A DNA stretch of 64,000 bases from Diatrype stigma (taxonomy: Eukaryota > Ascomycota > Sordariomycetes > Xylariales > Diatrypaceae). The first letter of the stretch is position 1. The number at the start of each line of letters is the position of its first letter. Below the pieces are notes generated by a model. It searched no databases, had not been told where the DNA came from, and saw nothing but the letters and a program-made list of their open reading frames with translations. The position numbers and the translations under genes were made by a program. Shown in pieces: positions 49,349 to 60,500 of this stretch. Location: NCBI GenBank assembly GCA_022225965.2, contig JAKJXP020000009.1:124001-188000 (forward strand), read 5' to 3'.

Positions 49349-50713
49349 CGAAGGGTCAACCCACACGAACCATGTGTGGGTTGTTTATAACCCCGGCTTA
49401 TCAGATGTGGCGGATGCTTGATTGATCATTCGCCCGTCTGTCTCCATCCCCTCTACAGAGCCATGTGCGCTTGATATCGGAACACGAGGGACTATATCTT
49501 CCCAGTACGACAAGCGGACGTGGCGAATGGAGGGTATGGGGATGGGTTTGCTCGCCTGTCGTGCAATCAAGGAGTGCAGTAGAGGGGCTGTTGCTGATAT
49601 ATCGGCACAACAGCTTGCTCTTGAGTGATGGGTGATGAGAGAAACGTACCAACTATATTCGTAGCACCAAGAAATCTCCTTTGTCTCTTCTAAAATACAA
49701 TAAAACCAATGCTAAGTGCATCTACACATTGTGCTACTCTTACATTCCGTGATGGGCATAATGTGACCTCGACCCGTACAAGTTTCCATCTGCCTACCTG
49801 CACTCACCCACTTACACCTAGGTCCTACCTAGCAGCCTACCTACCTACCATGTAGCCATGTAGGTAGGTAGGTAGGTACCTGACATTCAATGCTGGTTGC
49901 CAGGGAAATGGCTGTTCTTCGGGTACTAGCCGCCGTTGGGGTTATATATTGAAATAAGAAACTGTTCCATCACACCAACCACTCTAGCCTCTGCTCATTC
50001 TCCAATTCAAACCTGGCCGAGCATCGATGCCTCAGTGGTTCAAACACGGTGATGAAAAATCGTACGGAGGTTTTTCGGCGGCGCGGACAGGTGGGTCCTC
50101 GAAAGAGGAGACCGACGGGTTCGTACTGTGCTTTGTTCTGTTCTTTCTTTTTGGAGGTTGCGAGTTCAATTGGCTTTTTTTTTTTTTTTTTTTTTTTTTA
50201 TCTCACTCGTTTGCATCGTCCCATCTCCAGGTGTTGTTGAGGTGATGGTCAGCAGCTTCAGTATTTGGTGGTTGATCTTATCTTGATAATCTCAATCAAT
50301 AGTTGGGTTAGCGCACGTGCCATAGACCCGTAGTTAATTGATCTACAAGGTTAGAGGCAAGGATTAGGCTGACCTAATCGCGTGCATGTCGTCACATATC
50401 GAACTCCCGTCCCGTCTTCGTCTCGTCTCGTCTCGTCTCTTGAATACCGACCTCGGGGATCTATTCAGAACCCTTCAAGTTCCACCCAACTACATGCCTA
50501 CCTACACTTACCTAATTATTGACCTGATTACCTAGTTTCATACCATTCGCCAACTCTGAAATTGTGATTGAATTCTTCCGTACACACGCATTCATATACT
50601 CCCATAGCCTCATATCCAGCCCCATTTCTCAGTAGATACCTGGGTACCCTACAATAGATAGGACGGACACTAGATAGTGCATTTCCAAGGTTGCGACACA
50701 TTCGGGATGAGGC
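49349..50713. other. Intergenic region with microsatellites, no firm gene
   Basis: Contains a palindromic cluster of CTACCTACC / GGTAGGTAGG repeats (49836-49878), a 25-base poly-T (50175-50199) and four CGTCT-type pentamers near 50420-50440. A tiny ORF starting at 50027 (MPQWFKHGDEKS) could splice across the poly-T to give about 39 residues, but the evidence is too thin for a gene call. Confidence 0.45.
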
Positions 50714-51993
50714 ATGCCACTTCTCCGCCATGTAGCGACAACACCTGCTGCACCTCTTGCCTCCACGATCCAGCAGCGCTCCTTTCTGACCCAGCCATGC
50801 TCCCACCTCTACTACAGGCGGTCTCACAGCGGCGGCAGCAACAGCGCGCTGTCACGCCCAAGTCCGCCACAGCGACAGCAGCAGCAGCGCGCCACCTTCC
50901 ACACCACCTCCCACCTTCGAGATGACCAGATCGACAACGCGCAGAACCACTACGAGACGCTGAAGCTCGAGCCGAGCGCCACGCCCGCCGAGGTCAAGAA
51001 GTGCGTTTCCTCCTCTTCTTCTTCTATCAATGTGCCCCATATTCAAGCTCATTGCCATTGTCACTTCTCCAACGCTCTCCCACCAACCAACCAACCTAAA
51101 TACTATACCATATACGATCAACCCCGGATAGAAAGACTGCTCGAGTAACTAACCACCCCCCCTTCCACCCCCCAAAAAACAGGTCCTTCTACGCCCTCTC
51201 CAAGCGCCACCACCCCGACCTGCACCAGAACGACGCGGACCGCCCGGCCGCCTCGCGCCGCTTCATGCGCATCAGCGAGGCGTACGCCGTGCTGTCGGTA
51301 CCCGCGAAGCGGCGCGCCTACGACCGGGACACCCTGCGGCTGGACCACCACCACCAGCAGTCCCACCAGCCGCACGGCCGCCGCCCCGCCGGGTCGTACC
51401 ACTCCTCGTCGGTGCACAGCAGCAACCCAGCCGGCGGGCGCCCCGCCTCGGGCCTGAGCCGCCGCCGGGGCACGTTCCAGGGCCCGCCGCCCAGCTTCTT
51501 CCGGAGCGGCGGGTGGGGCGCGCACGGGGCGAAGCGGAAGGCCGCGCACGACGATAGCGCGGGTAATGGTGGTGGTACAGGCGGCGGCGGCGCGACGAGA
51601 GGACCGATGGGCGGTACGAATCCCGGACAGGATCCGCTCCGCGGCTTCGGACACGGCGACGACGACGTGCCGCCGCACTTCGACCGGGCAGGCCACGCGC
51701 GCACGGGGCGGCACGTGGATGCGCGGCGGGCCGCGCGGCAGGAACGAGAAGGGCAGGCTTATGCCAGCGATGCCGGCTCCGGTAGTAGTGATGGCGGTAG
51801 GGCAGCGGCGCGGCCGGAGGAGCGCGGCTTGTTCTTCGTCATCGGCGGCGTGGTGCTGCTCAGCTTCCTGGGGCCGTTCGTGATCGGCCGGCTGTTCGGC
51901 TGGGATAAGGGGGATGATGGGAGAAGGAGGCGGACGAAGACGGTGACGAAGGCGGCGGCGGCGGCGAAAAAGGAGGTCGCAGATGGTTCATGA
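50714..51993 (+). CDS. J-domain (DnaJ/Hsp40) protein, probably mitochondrial, one C-terminal membrane segment
   Basis: Two exons, 50714-51000 and 51183-51993, 365 residues; donor GTGCGT, acceptor ACAG, joined in phase inside the J domain. The first 65 residues are Arg/Ser/Gln-rich without acidic residues and end in RATFHTTS, typical of a fungal mitochondrial presequence. The J domain spans about 79-145 (NHYETLKLEPSATPAEVK, then SFYALSKRHHPD with the HPD motif at 106-108, then RRFMRISEAYAVLSVPAKR). This domain stimulates the ATPase of an Hsp70 partner. A Gly/Arg/His-rich linker follows, then a hydrophobic segment at about 311-335 (FFVIGGVVLLSFLGPFVIG) and a basic tail, so the protein is probably anchored in a membrane. 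It is convergent with the porin gene. The exact orthologue is not identified. Confidence 0.88.
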
Positions 51994-52137
51994 ATGGACA
52001 GGCGGAGCAGGACAGAAATCACTCGGCCGATTTGTATTGATCAGTGGCAGCCGGCTTTGCTTTCTTCCCATTGACCTACCTACCTACCTACTTATCACAC
52101 ACAGCTCACCCAGACTAATTGTATATACACCCACACT

Positions 52138-52186
<49 letters not shown>

Positions 52187-52899
52187 TCATCGTTACGATT
52201 GCCATACTTATCCATACTCGGAATACCTGTCTATAAGGTTTGATCATTGTACACGTGTGATACCTGCCAAAATTCTGGATCAAGTATCAGGTTGTGGGTA
52301 GGACAACTTGACACAACCAAGGGTTTGAATCATTGCCGACCTCATTCAGCGATGTGTTGGGGATATCTTCGCATGTTTGGGTACCTTTCTTTACCTAGGT
52401 GCTGTTCCGCAAGGCATACAGCGCAGATAAAGATGTCAGGGGTATCGAAGTTCACTTTACATAGAAGCGACTGCGTCAATACAGTCTGAGTTCCCTCCCT
52501 CTAGGCCTCAGGAATTTGCTGCAGTTTTACTTCAGCGTTGTATAGCGAATACAATTCCTCCTCGTCAGCCGTTCTACCATTTACACGTCCCCACAGAAAT
52601 CCACTATCACGGCGAAACTTGTGTACAAGCGATGTAGTGTAGCCTGAGCAGTATAGTCTTCGAAAGGGGTAAAACGAAACGACCCGAGCTCTATTGTGCC
52701 TTCAAGACATTTGCCCACCCGAATAAACAAATCCTGGTGTGTGTGTATGTGCACGTGTGCACGCGCGCGCATGTACGCATATGTGTACGTAGGTATGTCT
52801 CCGAAGCTTGGGAATACACAAATAATGCGAGGGTATTAATGGTCATCTACCTGTCGATATAGTCTAGAACGTATTTTCCTCTACCCAAATGAAACCAGT
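51994..52899. other. Convergent intergenic region, J-protein to porin
   Basis: 906 bp holding the 3' UTRs of the two convergent genes, with a CA/TA microsatellite and a GT/GC-rich stretch at 52736-52775. No gene seen. Confidence 0.5.
52142..52186 (+). repeat. (CA)n(TA)n microsatellite
   Basis: About 15 CA units followed by about 7 TA units in the 3' flank of the J-protein gene. Confidence 0.95.
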
Positions 52900-54392
52900 C
52901 TAGTTCTCGAAAGTAAAGCTGGCGCCGACCTATCACGCTGGTTAGTACATATACGAGATGCGACAACCGAGCTAGGACAAACCTTGTGGGTGGCCTGGTC
53001 AAGCTTCTGGGTGTCGAAGGAAGCACCGATACCCAGGGTAACGCCAGGTCGGAGAAGAACGTTGTAGGAAGTGGCGGCAACGCCACGGTCGTTGATCTTG
53101 ATCTGTTTCATTTGTCAGCCTTACGTCTGCCATCCCCCTTCGTTCGCATGCAATGTTGATGCTTGGTATAAGATACGGACCTTGGCGAAAGAGACGGGGT
53201 CGAGGCGGTACTTGCTAGCAACCTCGAGGCCGACCGTGTTTCCGCTCTTAGAGTCCCAGCTGGCCTTGGCACCGGCCTCGACCTGGCTGTTGACCTTGTG
53301 GTAGTAGCTAGCAGCGAAGATGCTGAGGTTGTTGGTGGCAGTGATGGCAGCGCTGTAGGTCGGGGCGACGTAGCCGACAGCGGCGCTGTAGCCGGTGAGA
53401 GCGGCCTTCTGGACATCGTAACCGGCGGAGGCACCGGCGAGGAAACCCTCGTGGCCGATGACGGCATCGATGTTAGCGGTAGGGCCCTTCAGGAAGTCGA
53501 AGAAGGCACGACCGTGGAAGGCGGGCTGCTTGAAGTGCAGGTTGATCTTGGCGCCCTTGTTCTGGTTGCTGGGCAGGAAAGAGAAAATTCCCTCGGCCTT
53601 GAGGCCCTTGGCCACATTGTCGGCCAGCTCAACCTTGGTCTCTAGGGCGTTGGCGGTGTTCCATGTTTGGGTGAGGGTGAGGCCTGGACGGCGGAATGTC
53701 ATTAGCAATACTGAGATCTGTTGGGTGAGGTAGACATGAAACTCGAGAGGCCAGGCAGGGTAGCCTGGAATCCGGATTCTTGACAAATTGAGGGAGGCTC
53801 TTTGCAATTGCCGAGCATAAGTTTTGGTGGATTTACCGAGCGACTTGTCCGAGTATTTGCCCTCCAGCTGTATGACACCAACGTGGTCAGCTTTTGCCTT
53901 GCGCGGTCCGTAGCTGTGCAGTCGCATAAACACCGCAGAGCGATGGCGACGGGGCCACAGCAGCTGGATGCTATGGGGGCGAATTCGTGACTTACGTTAC
54001 CGCTGGTGGCCTTCTCGTGGCTGCTCTTGCCAGTAACCTTGAAGGCGACATTGTTGGGAGTGTTGCTCTTGACCTCGATGGTTCCGGCGGAAAGGTGGTA
54101 GAAGTCCTTGTTCAGCAACTAGATGGAAGCAATAGGGGTGGTCAGTGGCCTTTATGCGATCAATGTGTTGGCTATTGCACAGCTAGAGCCCGAGCCCGGG
54201 CTGGAGCTGAAGATGGTGCTGGTGCTGGTGGTGCGGGAAATATCATGATCAGGGCCCCTCCGGACAACAGCCGAATGTATGGTGGGATAGCTTCAAGGTT
54301 AGTGCTCCAAGCGTCGGCGCAGAGGCACCACGGAAACAAGGACTCACGTCATTTGCCGACTTGGAGATATCAGCGAAGGCCGGGACGGACAT
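52900..54392 (-). CDS. por1: Mitochondrial outer-membrane porin (VDAC)
   Basis: Six exons on the minus strand: 54348-54392, 53996-54118, 53837-53867, 53181-53683, 52983-53102, 52900-52929; 852 coding bases, 283 residues, the usual length for ascomycete VDAC. All introns are GT-AG with matching phases; the last has a perfect TACTAAC branch site. The protein starts MSVPAFADISKSAND and then reads LLNKDFYHLSAGTIEVKS, with later blocks LTLTQTWNTANALETKVE, GLKAEGIFSFLP, NLHFKQ, VGLEVASKYR and ending VGASFTFEN, closely matching Neurospora porin. It forms the beta-barrel channel that passes ATP, ADP and other metabolites through the outer mitochondrial membrane; it has no cleaved presequence and is inserted by TOM/SAM. 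Exons of 30 and 31 bases are notably small. The start codon is about 0.4 kb from the RIP-mutated block. Confidence 0.97.
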
Positions 54393-54807
54393 GTTGGGCT
54401 AGTAGTATGGGAGAGGTAAGAAATGAGAGGAGATGGATGGCGATGCCGTAGACGTTATGTTGGTCGTTTTGGATGAAGATTCAGAAAAACACTGTGGGTG
54501 AGGTTGCGACCGGTATGACGAGAAAATCCCAAACAAACGAATTCGTTGAAATTTGTTTTCTTTTTCGGCTTTGGGCTTGTCCGCTACGGAACCCCCAGGA
54601 ACAGCACACAACACGGACCACACCTTACACGCCTGCAAATCGTGCTAACCCGGTGCTGACCCGAAGCGATCTCCAATCTCCAATCACAACCGTGCTTTAA
54701 CGGCACTTGCTAGGGCTGCTGGGGCTGATTACCTACCTAGGTATCTACATACATACAAGACCTAGAGCTTGACGATGTATGTGTCCTTAGCGTCTTGGGG
54801 GGGGTAG
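54393..54807. other. Porin promoter region up to the AT-rich boundary
   Basis: 415 bp of ordinary composition with an ACCTACCTAGGTATC-type repeat near 54731. The composition change is abrupt at about 54805, right after a run of eight G. No other gene. Confidence 0.55.
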
Positions 54808-55560
54808 TTTTAGCGGTAAGTTTTTCACTTACAGTTTTTGCGCCGTAAGTTTGCGACTTAATGGTCTAAGCCGTTTGGAAACCGTAGCGTGTCTTATATT
54901 AAGTAGTTAATGAAATTAGCGGTAAATTTACGGTTTAAAATGCTAATATTCCCTAAATTCCTAACCGTTTAAATAAGTAAGTCGTATATTTACGGCTTAA
55001 AATAAGTAAGCTAGTTTTTATTGGCTCATTAAATTAAATTTTAACCAAAACTTAATGTACGTAAATTTAATGCAACTTAAAATATATAAGCCGTATGCTT
55101 TTTATTTTTACGCGTAAATAGCGCATTTAATAAACCGTTTATATTAAAAAGTCGCTTATATTAATTAAATAAATACTTAATAAGCCGTTTATATTAAGGA
55201 GCCGCTTATATTTATTAAGTAACGCAAGTACGGTAAATTTAATTTAACGTTTCGTTATATAGCCGCTAATGGCGGTGGTTCCGCTTTAATAAGCTATTAA
55301 AGCCTAAAGAGCCATTAAAGGAAATGAAAAAAACTGGAAATCTTAGGATTTTAAAAATAAACCTTTTTCGTTTTTTCTTTTTAATTAAAGTTTAATATAA
55401 TAACGTTATTAAAATTTTATTCGTTAATTAATTAGTTATTATAAAACTTTATATAGCAATAATATATTTTCGAAAGCCTTTAAATCGCCTTTTATTTATT
55501 AAACCCCTTTCTTTTATTTATTCATAAAAACCAGCGGCTTACGGGCATATTTTAAAGAGC
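54808..55560. other. AT-rich leader with recurrent palindromic TAAGT...ACTTA motifs
   Basis: From the boundary onward short inverted motifs recur: GTAAGTTTTTCACTTAC, TAAGTTTGCGACTTA, GTAAATTTACGG, TAAGTCGTATATTTACGGCTTA and AAGCCG/CGGCTT variants, together with a doubled phrase TTATATTAAnnAG(T/C)CGCTTATATT (about 55137-55220). Clusters of short inverted motifs are typical of subterminal regions of DNA transposons. A matching right end was not found. No coding sequence here. Confidence 0.4.
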
Positions 55561-55564
55561 CACC

Positions 55565-56910
55565 ATGTCGAATTTTAATAACGGTAAGAACGAGAGCAAA
55601 TACGGGGGCGGTTTTACGTAAATCCAGTCCATTATTAACAAGCTTATAAATATATTTATAAGGAATAATATAAGTATAATATTAATTTATATAATATTAA
55701 TAATTAATTATATTTATTTGTTTAATTTCGTTAAGAATTGCTATCGTTTAAGACAAATATGCAAGCTCGTTATCGCCGCCGTTTTAACTTTAATTAAAAC
55801 GGCGAGATTACCGAAAACGTACGTATAATCGAATACTATAAAAAAACAATAAAAAGGGCTTTATATTAATACGTTAAATAAAACGTAATAAACCGAAAAC
55901 TTTACCGGGCTTTCATTTAAAAGAAATTCCTATATAATCGCCACTTATTAAAAAGGGCGGAAATCTTTATTAAAGGGGTTTTCAAGAACTACATTATTTC
56001 GAAATTAAGCGAATATATTGCTATTCGGCAAAAGTTAATCGATAATTAAAAAAACATAAAGGCCCATATATTAAATTGCATAAAAATAATTATACCTAGT
56101 TATATATTAAAAGTTATATATATCGTTAATATAAAATAGGAATTATTAAAAAAGTTTGCGGAAATGTTCGAAAACGAAAACCTTTTCGATATCGAGATAA
56201 AGCCGTTTTTTGCCCGTTTTCGTTAATTGGCTTACGAAACTTGGTTTTCGGAGAATTTCTTTAAGTAAAGTAATAACTTAGGATTATATGGCGTATTTAT
56301 ATTAACGTTAATATAAGATATAAACGTATATGGCGGGTGCCATAAATTATAAAAAGTCCTAACCCTTGGGCCAGTATTATATAAAACGTAAGAAATAATC
56401 GAAAAAAAAAAGGAAATAATATAACTTATTACGTATTATAAACATGTTTTAAGGGCTGGCCCTTAAAATTACCTAATAGCTTAAGGCAAAATTAAAAAAT
56501 AACGGCCAAAGTACTTTATGCCAAAATAAGGTTAGTTATATTTAAATACATACTTAAGCAATAACTGGTTTAATAAAATCTAGCTTTACGTTTTTTTCTT
56601 TAATATAATAAAGAAGCCCGAATTCGAATACGTCAATAAGGCGTGTTTTTTCGAAATTTGGAAATATCAGCGCAATTAAAAGCGCTAAAAAACGGATATC
56701 GATACGACATTAAAAAGCCATGCTCGCTTTATTATCGATAAGGCTCCGTTACCGCCGCTATTATTACCATTATATTAGCAATAAAACCGGCCTTATTCTT
56801 TTCGGTATTATTGGATGTTAAATATTGGTATTGGGGATATTAGGGGTATTATTCGGCTAAAAGAAAAGGAAAGGAAAAAAAAAAAGGGAGAGGTTATTTT
56901 TAGGCGTTAA
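55565..56910 (+). pseudogene. RIP-inactivated gene of unknown function
   Basis: An ATG in a textbook context (GCCACCATGTCG, 55565) opens one frame; from about 55741 a second frame, shifted by two, continues for some 390 codons to TAA at 56908-56910. In that frame I count about 22 in-frame stops, all TAA or TAG and none TGA, and there are no further frameshifts. This is the pattern expected when RIP converts Gln (CAA/CAG) and Trp (TGG) codons. The two frames may be two exons. Features still visible: an Arg-rich start (QARYRRRFNFN), FIKGVFKNYIISKLSEYIAIR, FAEMFENENLFDIEI, ACFFEIWKYQ, a Pro/Leu-rich APLPPLLLPLYW stretch and a Lys-rich end (KEKERKKKG). I do not recognise the family. It may belong to the putative transposon whose left part is 54808-55560, or be a captured or multicopy host gene. 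Bases 56911-57121 downstream show nothing. Confidence 0.55.
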
Positions 56911-57121
56911 GATTTTTCCGCATTTTTGCTTGCGCTTCTTTTGCTTGGCCTTTAGCTTTATTTTGCTTTGTTTTGTTTTACGTATTAATATTATTTGCTT
57001 TGGCCTAAAAGCTTTCCGTAAGCCTTTTAAGTAACGTCTGAACTTAGTAATACCTTAAAAGTAATATAACGGAAATAGGTACCATTAAGACCTAATACTT
57101 TAAAGATCTAAATTAGCTAAT

Positions 57122-57358
57122 AATTGAATCATTTTATTTCTTAGGATAATTATTTAATTAAATTATTTTGTTTCTTTAAGACGTTCCTTTAATTAAACCA
57201 TTTTGTTTTTCTGGAATAATTATTTAATTAAACCATTTTATTTCTTTAAAACGCTTTTTTAGTTAAATTATTTTGTTTTTTTGAAATGTTTATTTAATTA
57301 AACCATTTTATTTCTTTAAAACGTTCCTTTAATTAAACCATTTTATTTCTTTGGGATT
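57122..57358 (+). repeat. 35-bp minisatellite, about 7 copies
   Basis: Units begin AATTAAACCATTTTATTTCT and alternate between two versions of their second half, ending in either ACGTTCCTTT or AATTATTT. Period is 35 bases, with unit starts at 57122, 57156, 57191, 57226, 57261, 57296 and 57331; the first unit is 34 bases and the last is partial. It directly abuts the putative LTR of the next element. Confidence 0.85.
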
Positions 57359-57528
57359 GTTATGATGCACATAGGCTGTATATATATAAAAGTGCTTAAA
57401 GGTTATATGTACATTTCCAAAAAAGGGCTAGCGCCCTTTAACGGCTAGCCCTTTTGCTTATATACCCTTGAATCTTTTTTTCCTGTATTTACTTTTCCTT
57501 TTTTTTTTTTTTAGCTTTAAATTTTACA
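57358..57528 (+). repeat. Putative 5' LTR of the right-hand gypsy element
   Basis: Begins TGTTATGATGCAC and ends TTTTACA, with a TATATATATAAAAG box near 57380. It lies about 100 bases before the first gag-like sequence. The 3' LTR would be outside the window, so this cannot be confirmed here. Confidence 0.35.
57421..57455. repeat. Perfect 12-bp inverted repeat in the putative LTR
   Basis: AAAAGGGCTAGC, 11-base spacer, then the exact reverse complement, followed by a T-rich tract. In an LTR transcript this would form a strong hairpin, possibly near the polyadenylation region. Confidence 0.7.
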
Positions 57529-60500
57529 ATATTAATTGGGAATTTGTTTTATTAATTCCTATAAAGCCCATTAACCCGTAACATAATCTAAAGCTCGCTT
57601 TATCGCCTAGAAAGGCATAAATATTTCATTAAATTGAAACGAAAAAAAATACGAAGAATTAATTAATCGATTTAATCCCGAACCCCGAATACCGAAAATC
57701 CTTAATTCCTGCTACGAAAATAGCTCGAATTCCCGAAAAAAAGGCCGCCTTTTAAGAGCGTACCGAAAAAGAAATCCAGTTTAACCTTAAAAGGCATATT
57801 GCTGCTGTCTTAAAAAAAAAACCCGATACCGAACTATAACGCCGATTTAATGCCATTTATTATATTCGTTATGGAATTAATGCCGTATTTATAAAAACAA
57901 TCGATATTAAAACTGGTAAAAAAATGGAAACCGATTTTTATAAGGAATTTAAAAAGATTTGTTCCAAAAAGGAATTGCTTAAGTTTTTTTTTTAAGCGAA
58001 GCTAAATTATAATAAGAATTAAAAAAAAAAGATTACGTATTTAACAGGTTTATACGTAACCAATTTTAATAAATCTTTTGTTTTTTACCGACTTCTTTTC
58101 GTTAAAGATAAGGGAATTTGGCTTAATATAAACGGTAATTTAATTTTTTTAATCTTTTTTATATATATAAAAATAGTTCCGAAAACTTATTTATGGAATT
58201 TAAAATCGCAATTTTTGCTTTATACGTAACATATTTATAGCGTAACGAATTAATTAACGCTATTAAAATAACCATAAGCAATATTAAGGGATTTTTTAAA
58301 TAGGCCCATTATTTTATCGAAGAATATAATAAAAAGGTAACTTAACGAAAAAAAAAAAAGCAATAAACGGAACCTAAAGCGCCAGCGGATAATTCGGGTT
58401 TTTCCAGTTTTCTTATTAAAAAAAATATGGCCGATTTTCTTGCGGTTTTAAAAAATAAACAATAAGAAATTAATAACTAGCAAAATAAAATTAATTAATT
58501 TAAGAAACGTTTTAAAATTATTAACATAGCCATTAACGTAATTACCGATAGATCCGATAAAAGCGGCAAAATCGTAATTCTTAACTTTTTTAACGACCCT
58601 AATTAAAATAAGGTATTATTCGAAAATTAATACGAATTAATAAAAAACCGATTAAAAATAAATAATAATTATTTCGCTTTTAACCGCATTAAATGGGCTG
58701 AAATTAAGTTTTATTTAAAGGGCAATGCTATGTAAAACATTTTTCCTTATTTTGATAAGGAATATTCGAACCTTTTTTTTATTTTTAAAGCATTAATGAT
58801 TTATTTTTGGAACGAATATTATAATCCGAACAGTCGAAAAAAAAACGAAGTTATTTTTATTAAGCTTTAAATAAATAAGTTAGAAAATTTCCAAACTTTT
58901 AAAAATAAGTTTATTCGATTAGCCGGTTTTATTCGCTTAATTAAGACTTAATGAAAATATAAATTTAAAAAGCGTTTAATTTGGCGCTTTTAAATTAATT
59001 TTATAATGGCCTGGATTAATAAAAATGTCGATTTTAATTAATACGTCTTATTGATTGCGAAAAATATTAATGCATTCTTATAAGCTAATAATTTCCGCTT
59101 TTTGATTAAAAGAATTTATTTGTTATTATAATTACGAAACGAAAAAATAACAAATTAAATACCAATAACATTATAAGAATTAGCGGTAACAATCGCGCTT
59201 AAAGAAAAAACGATACCTAACGTTCCCGCCTTTTAAAAAAAAAGATTAGGAAATTTTTCCGAAAGGGTCGTTATTTTAATTGCAAATAAATTAAATATAT
59301 TTTTCGAAACTGTTCCTAAAAAAATGGAATTCCAAAGAACCGTAAGGCTCGTATTGCCTTTTTCGTAAAAAGATTTTACCGCGAATCCGTTTTTAAGTCC
59401 AACCGAAATAAAGTCCTTAAAGAATAAAAGTCCGAATCGAAAAACTAAATATTCTAAGGGAATTAAATTCCCGCTTAAGAAAAGTGTTTTTTAAGAAATT
59501 AAGCGTTAAAAAGATATTTTTTAATTTTTTGCAATTAATATTAAAAAATAATTCTTTTTTATTTATTAATTACGTAATTTTTAATGGATTGTTTTTAACT
59601 GCATATTTTATTTTGGCCGATATAAAAATTAACGAATATTTATTTATAAACATATAATTTGCTAAACGAATATTAAAATATTTAAAACCAAAGTTATTCG
59701 TAAAATTTAATCCTTATCGAATCGAAGGGTTCAATAAAAAAGCTATATAGCTAATTAATGTTATATTAGCTTTAAGATTTCGCATAAAAGGAAAATCCCT
59801 AAACCGTATATCCTTTATAATTATCGATATAAAGTAGGACATTATCGTCGAAAAAACTTAGTTTAAACTTTATAAAATCGATATATTTGTTTTTAATTAA
59901 GTATTGCTTTTTCTGGATTCCTAAGGACCTAAATTTTTTTACGATATATCGATGGATTATTTAGGAAACTTATTGTTTAATACGAATCGAAAATACGAAA
60001 AAAATATCGAACGGCGAAACAAATTAATGCAACGAAAAAACAAACGACGTAATAATAAACGACGAAATTTTGCTTTATTTATAAGGTTCGATCTTTTCGT
60101 TATAATAATACTTAACCGAATAAACCGAGCTTTAAAAAAAAAAGTTATAATAAAAAAAATTCCTAACGATCCTGATAATCTTAAAGAACTTTTTAAAGCG
60201 CATATAAATGCATTTATTTTTTTTATTAATAAAGAAAACGTATCCGATAATTACGAAAAATGGATTTTGAAACTTATCCAAAATCGAATTGGCGAATTGG
60301 AAATGCGTTAAAACAATTCCGATAAAATTAACGATATTAATTCCTTTGTATTTAAAATTATCTTAAAGTTAAAACGGTTATTATCGAAAACATTTTTTTA
60401 CGTAATTATTTTTTAAATAAAACGATAAATTGACGCCTATATTTAAAAAAACGATTCGTACGAAATAATAAACGATTCTTTAGTTATTGCTAAAAAAAGT

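Noticed and set aside
50027..50280. Tiny possible spliced ORF (about 39 residues) across the poly-T tract
   Set aside because: Only one short exon pair, poly-T right before the acceptor, no conserved feature to test.
51118..51714. 198-codon minus-strand frame opposite the J-protein
   Set aside because: Antisense shadow of a GC-rich exon with a clear J domain on the sense strand.
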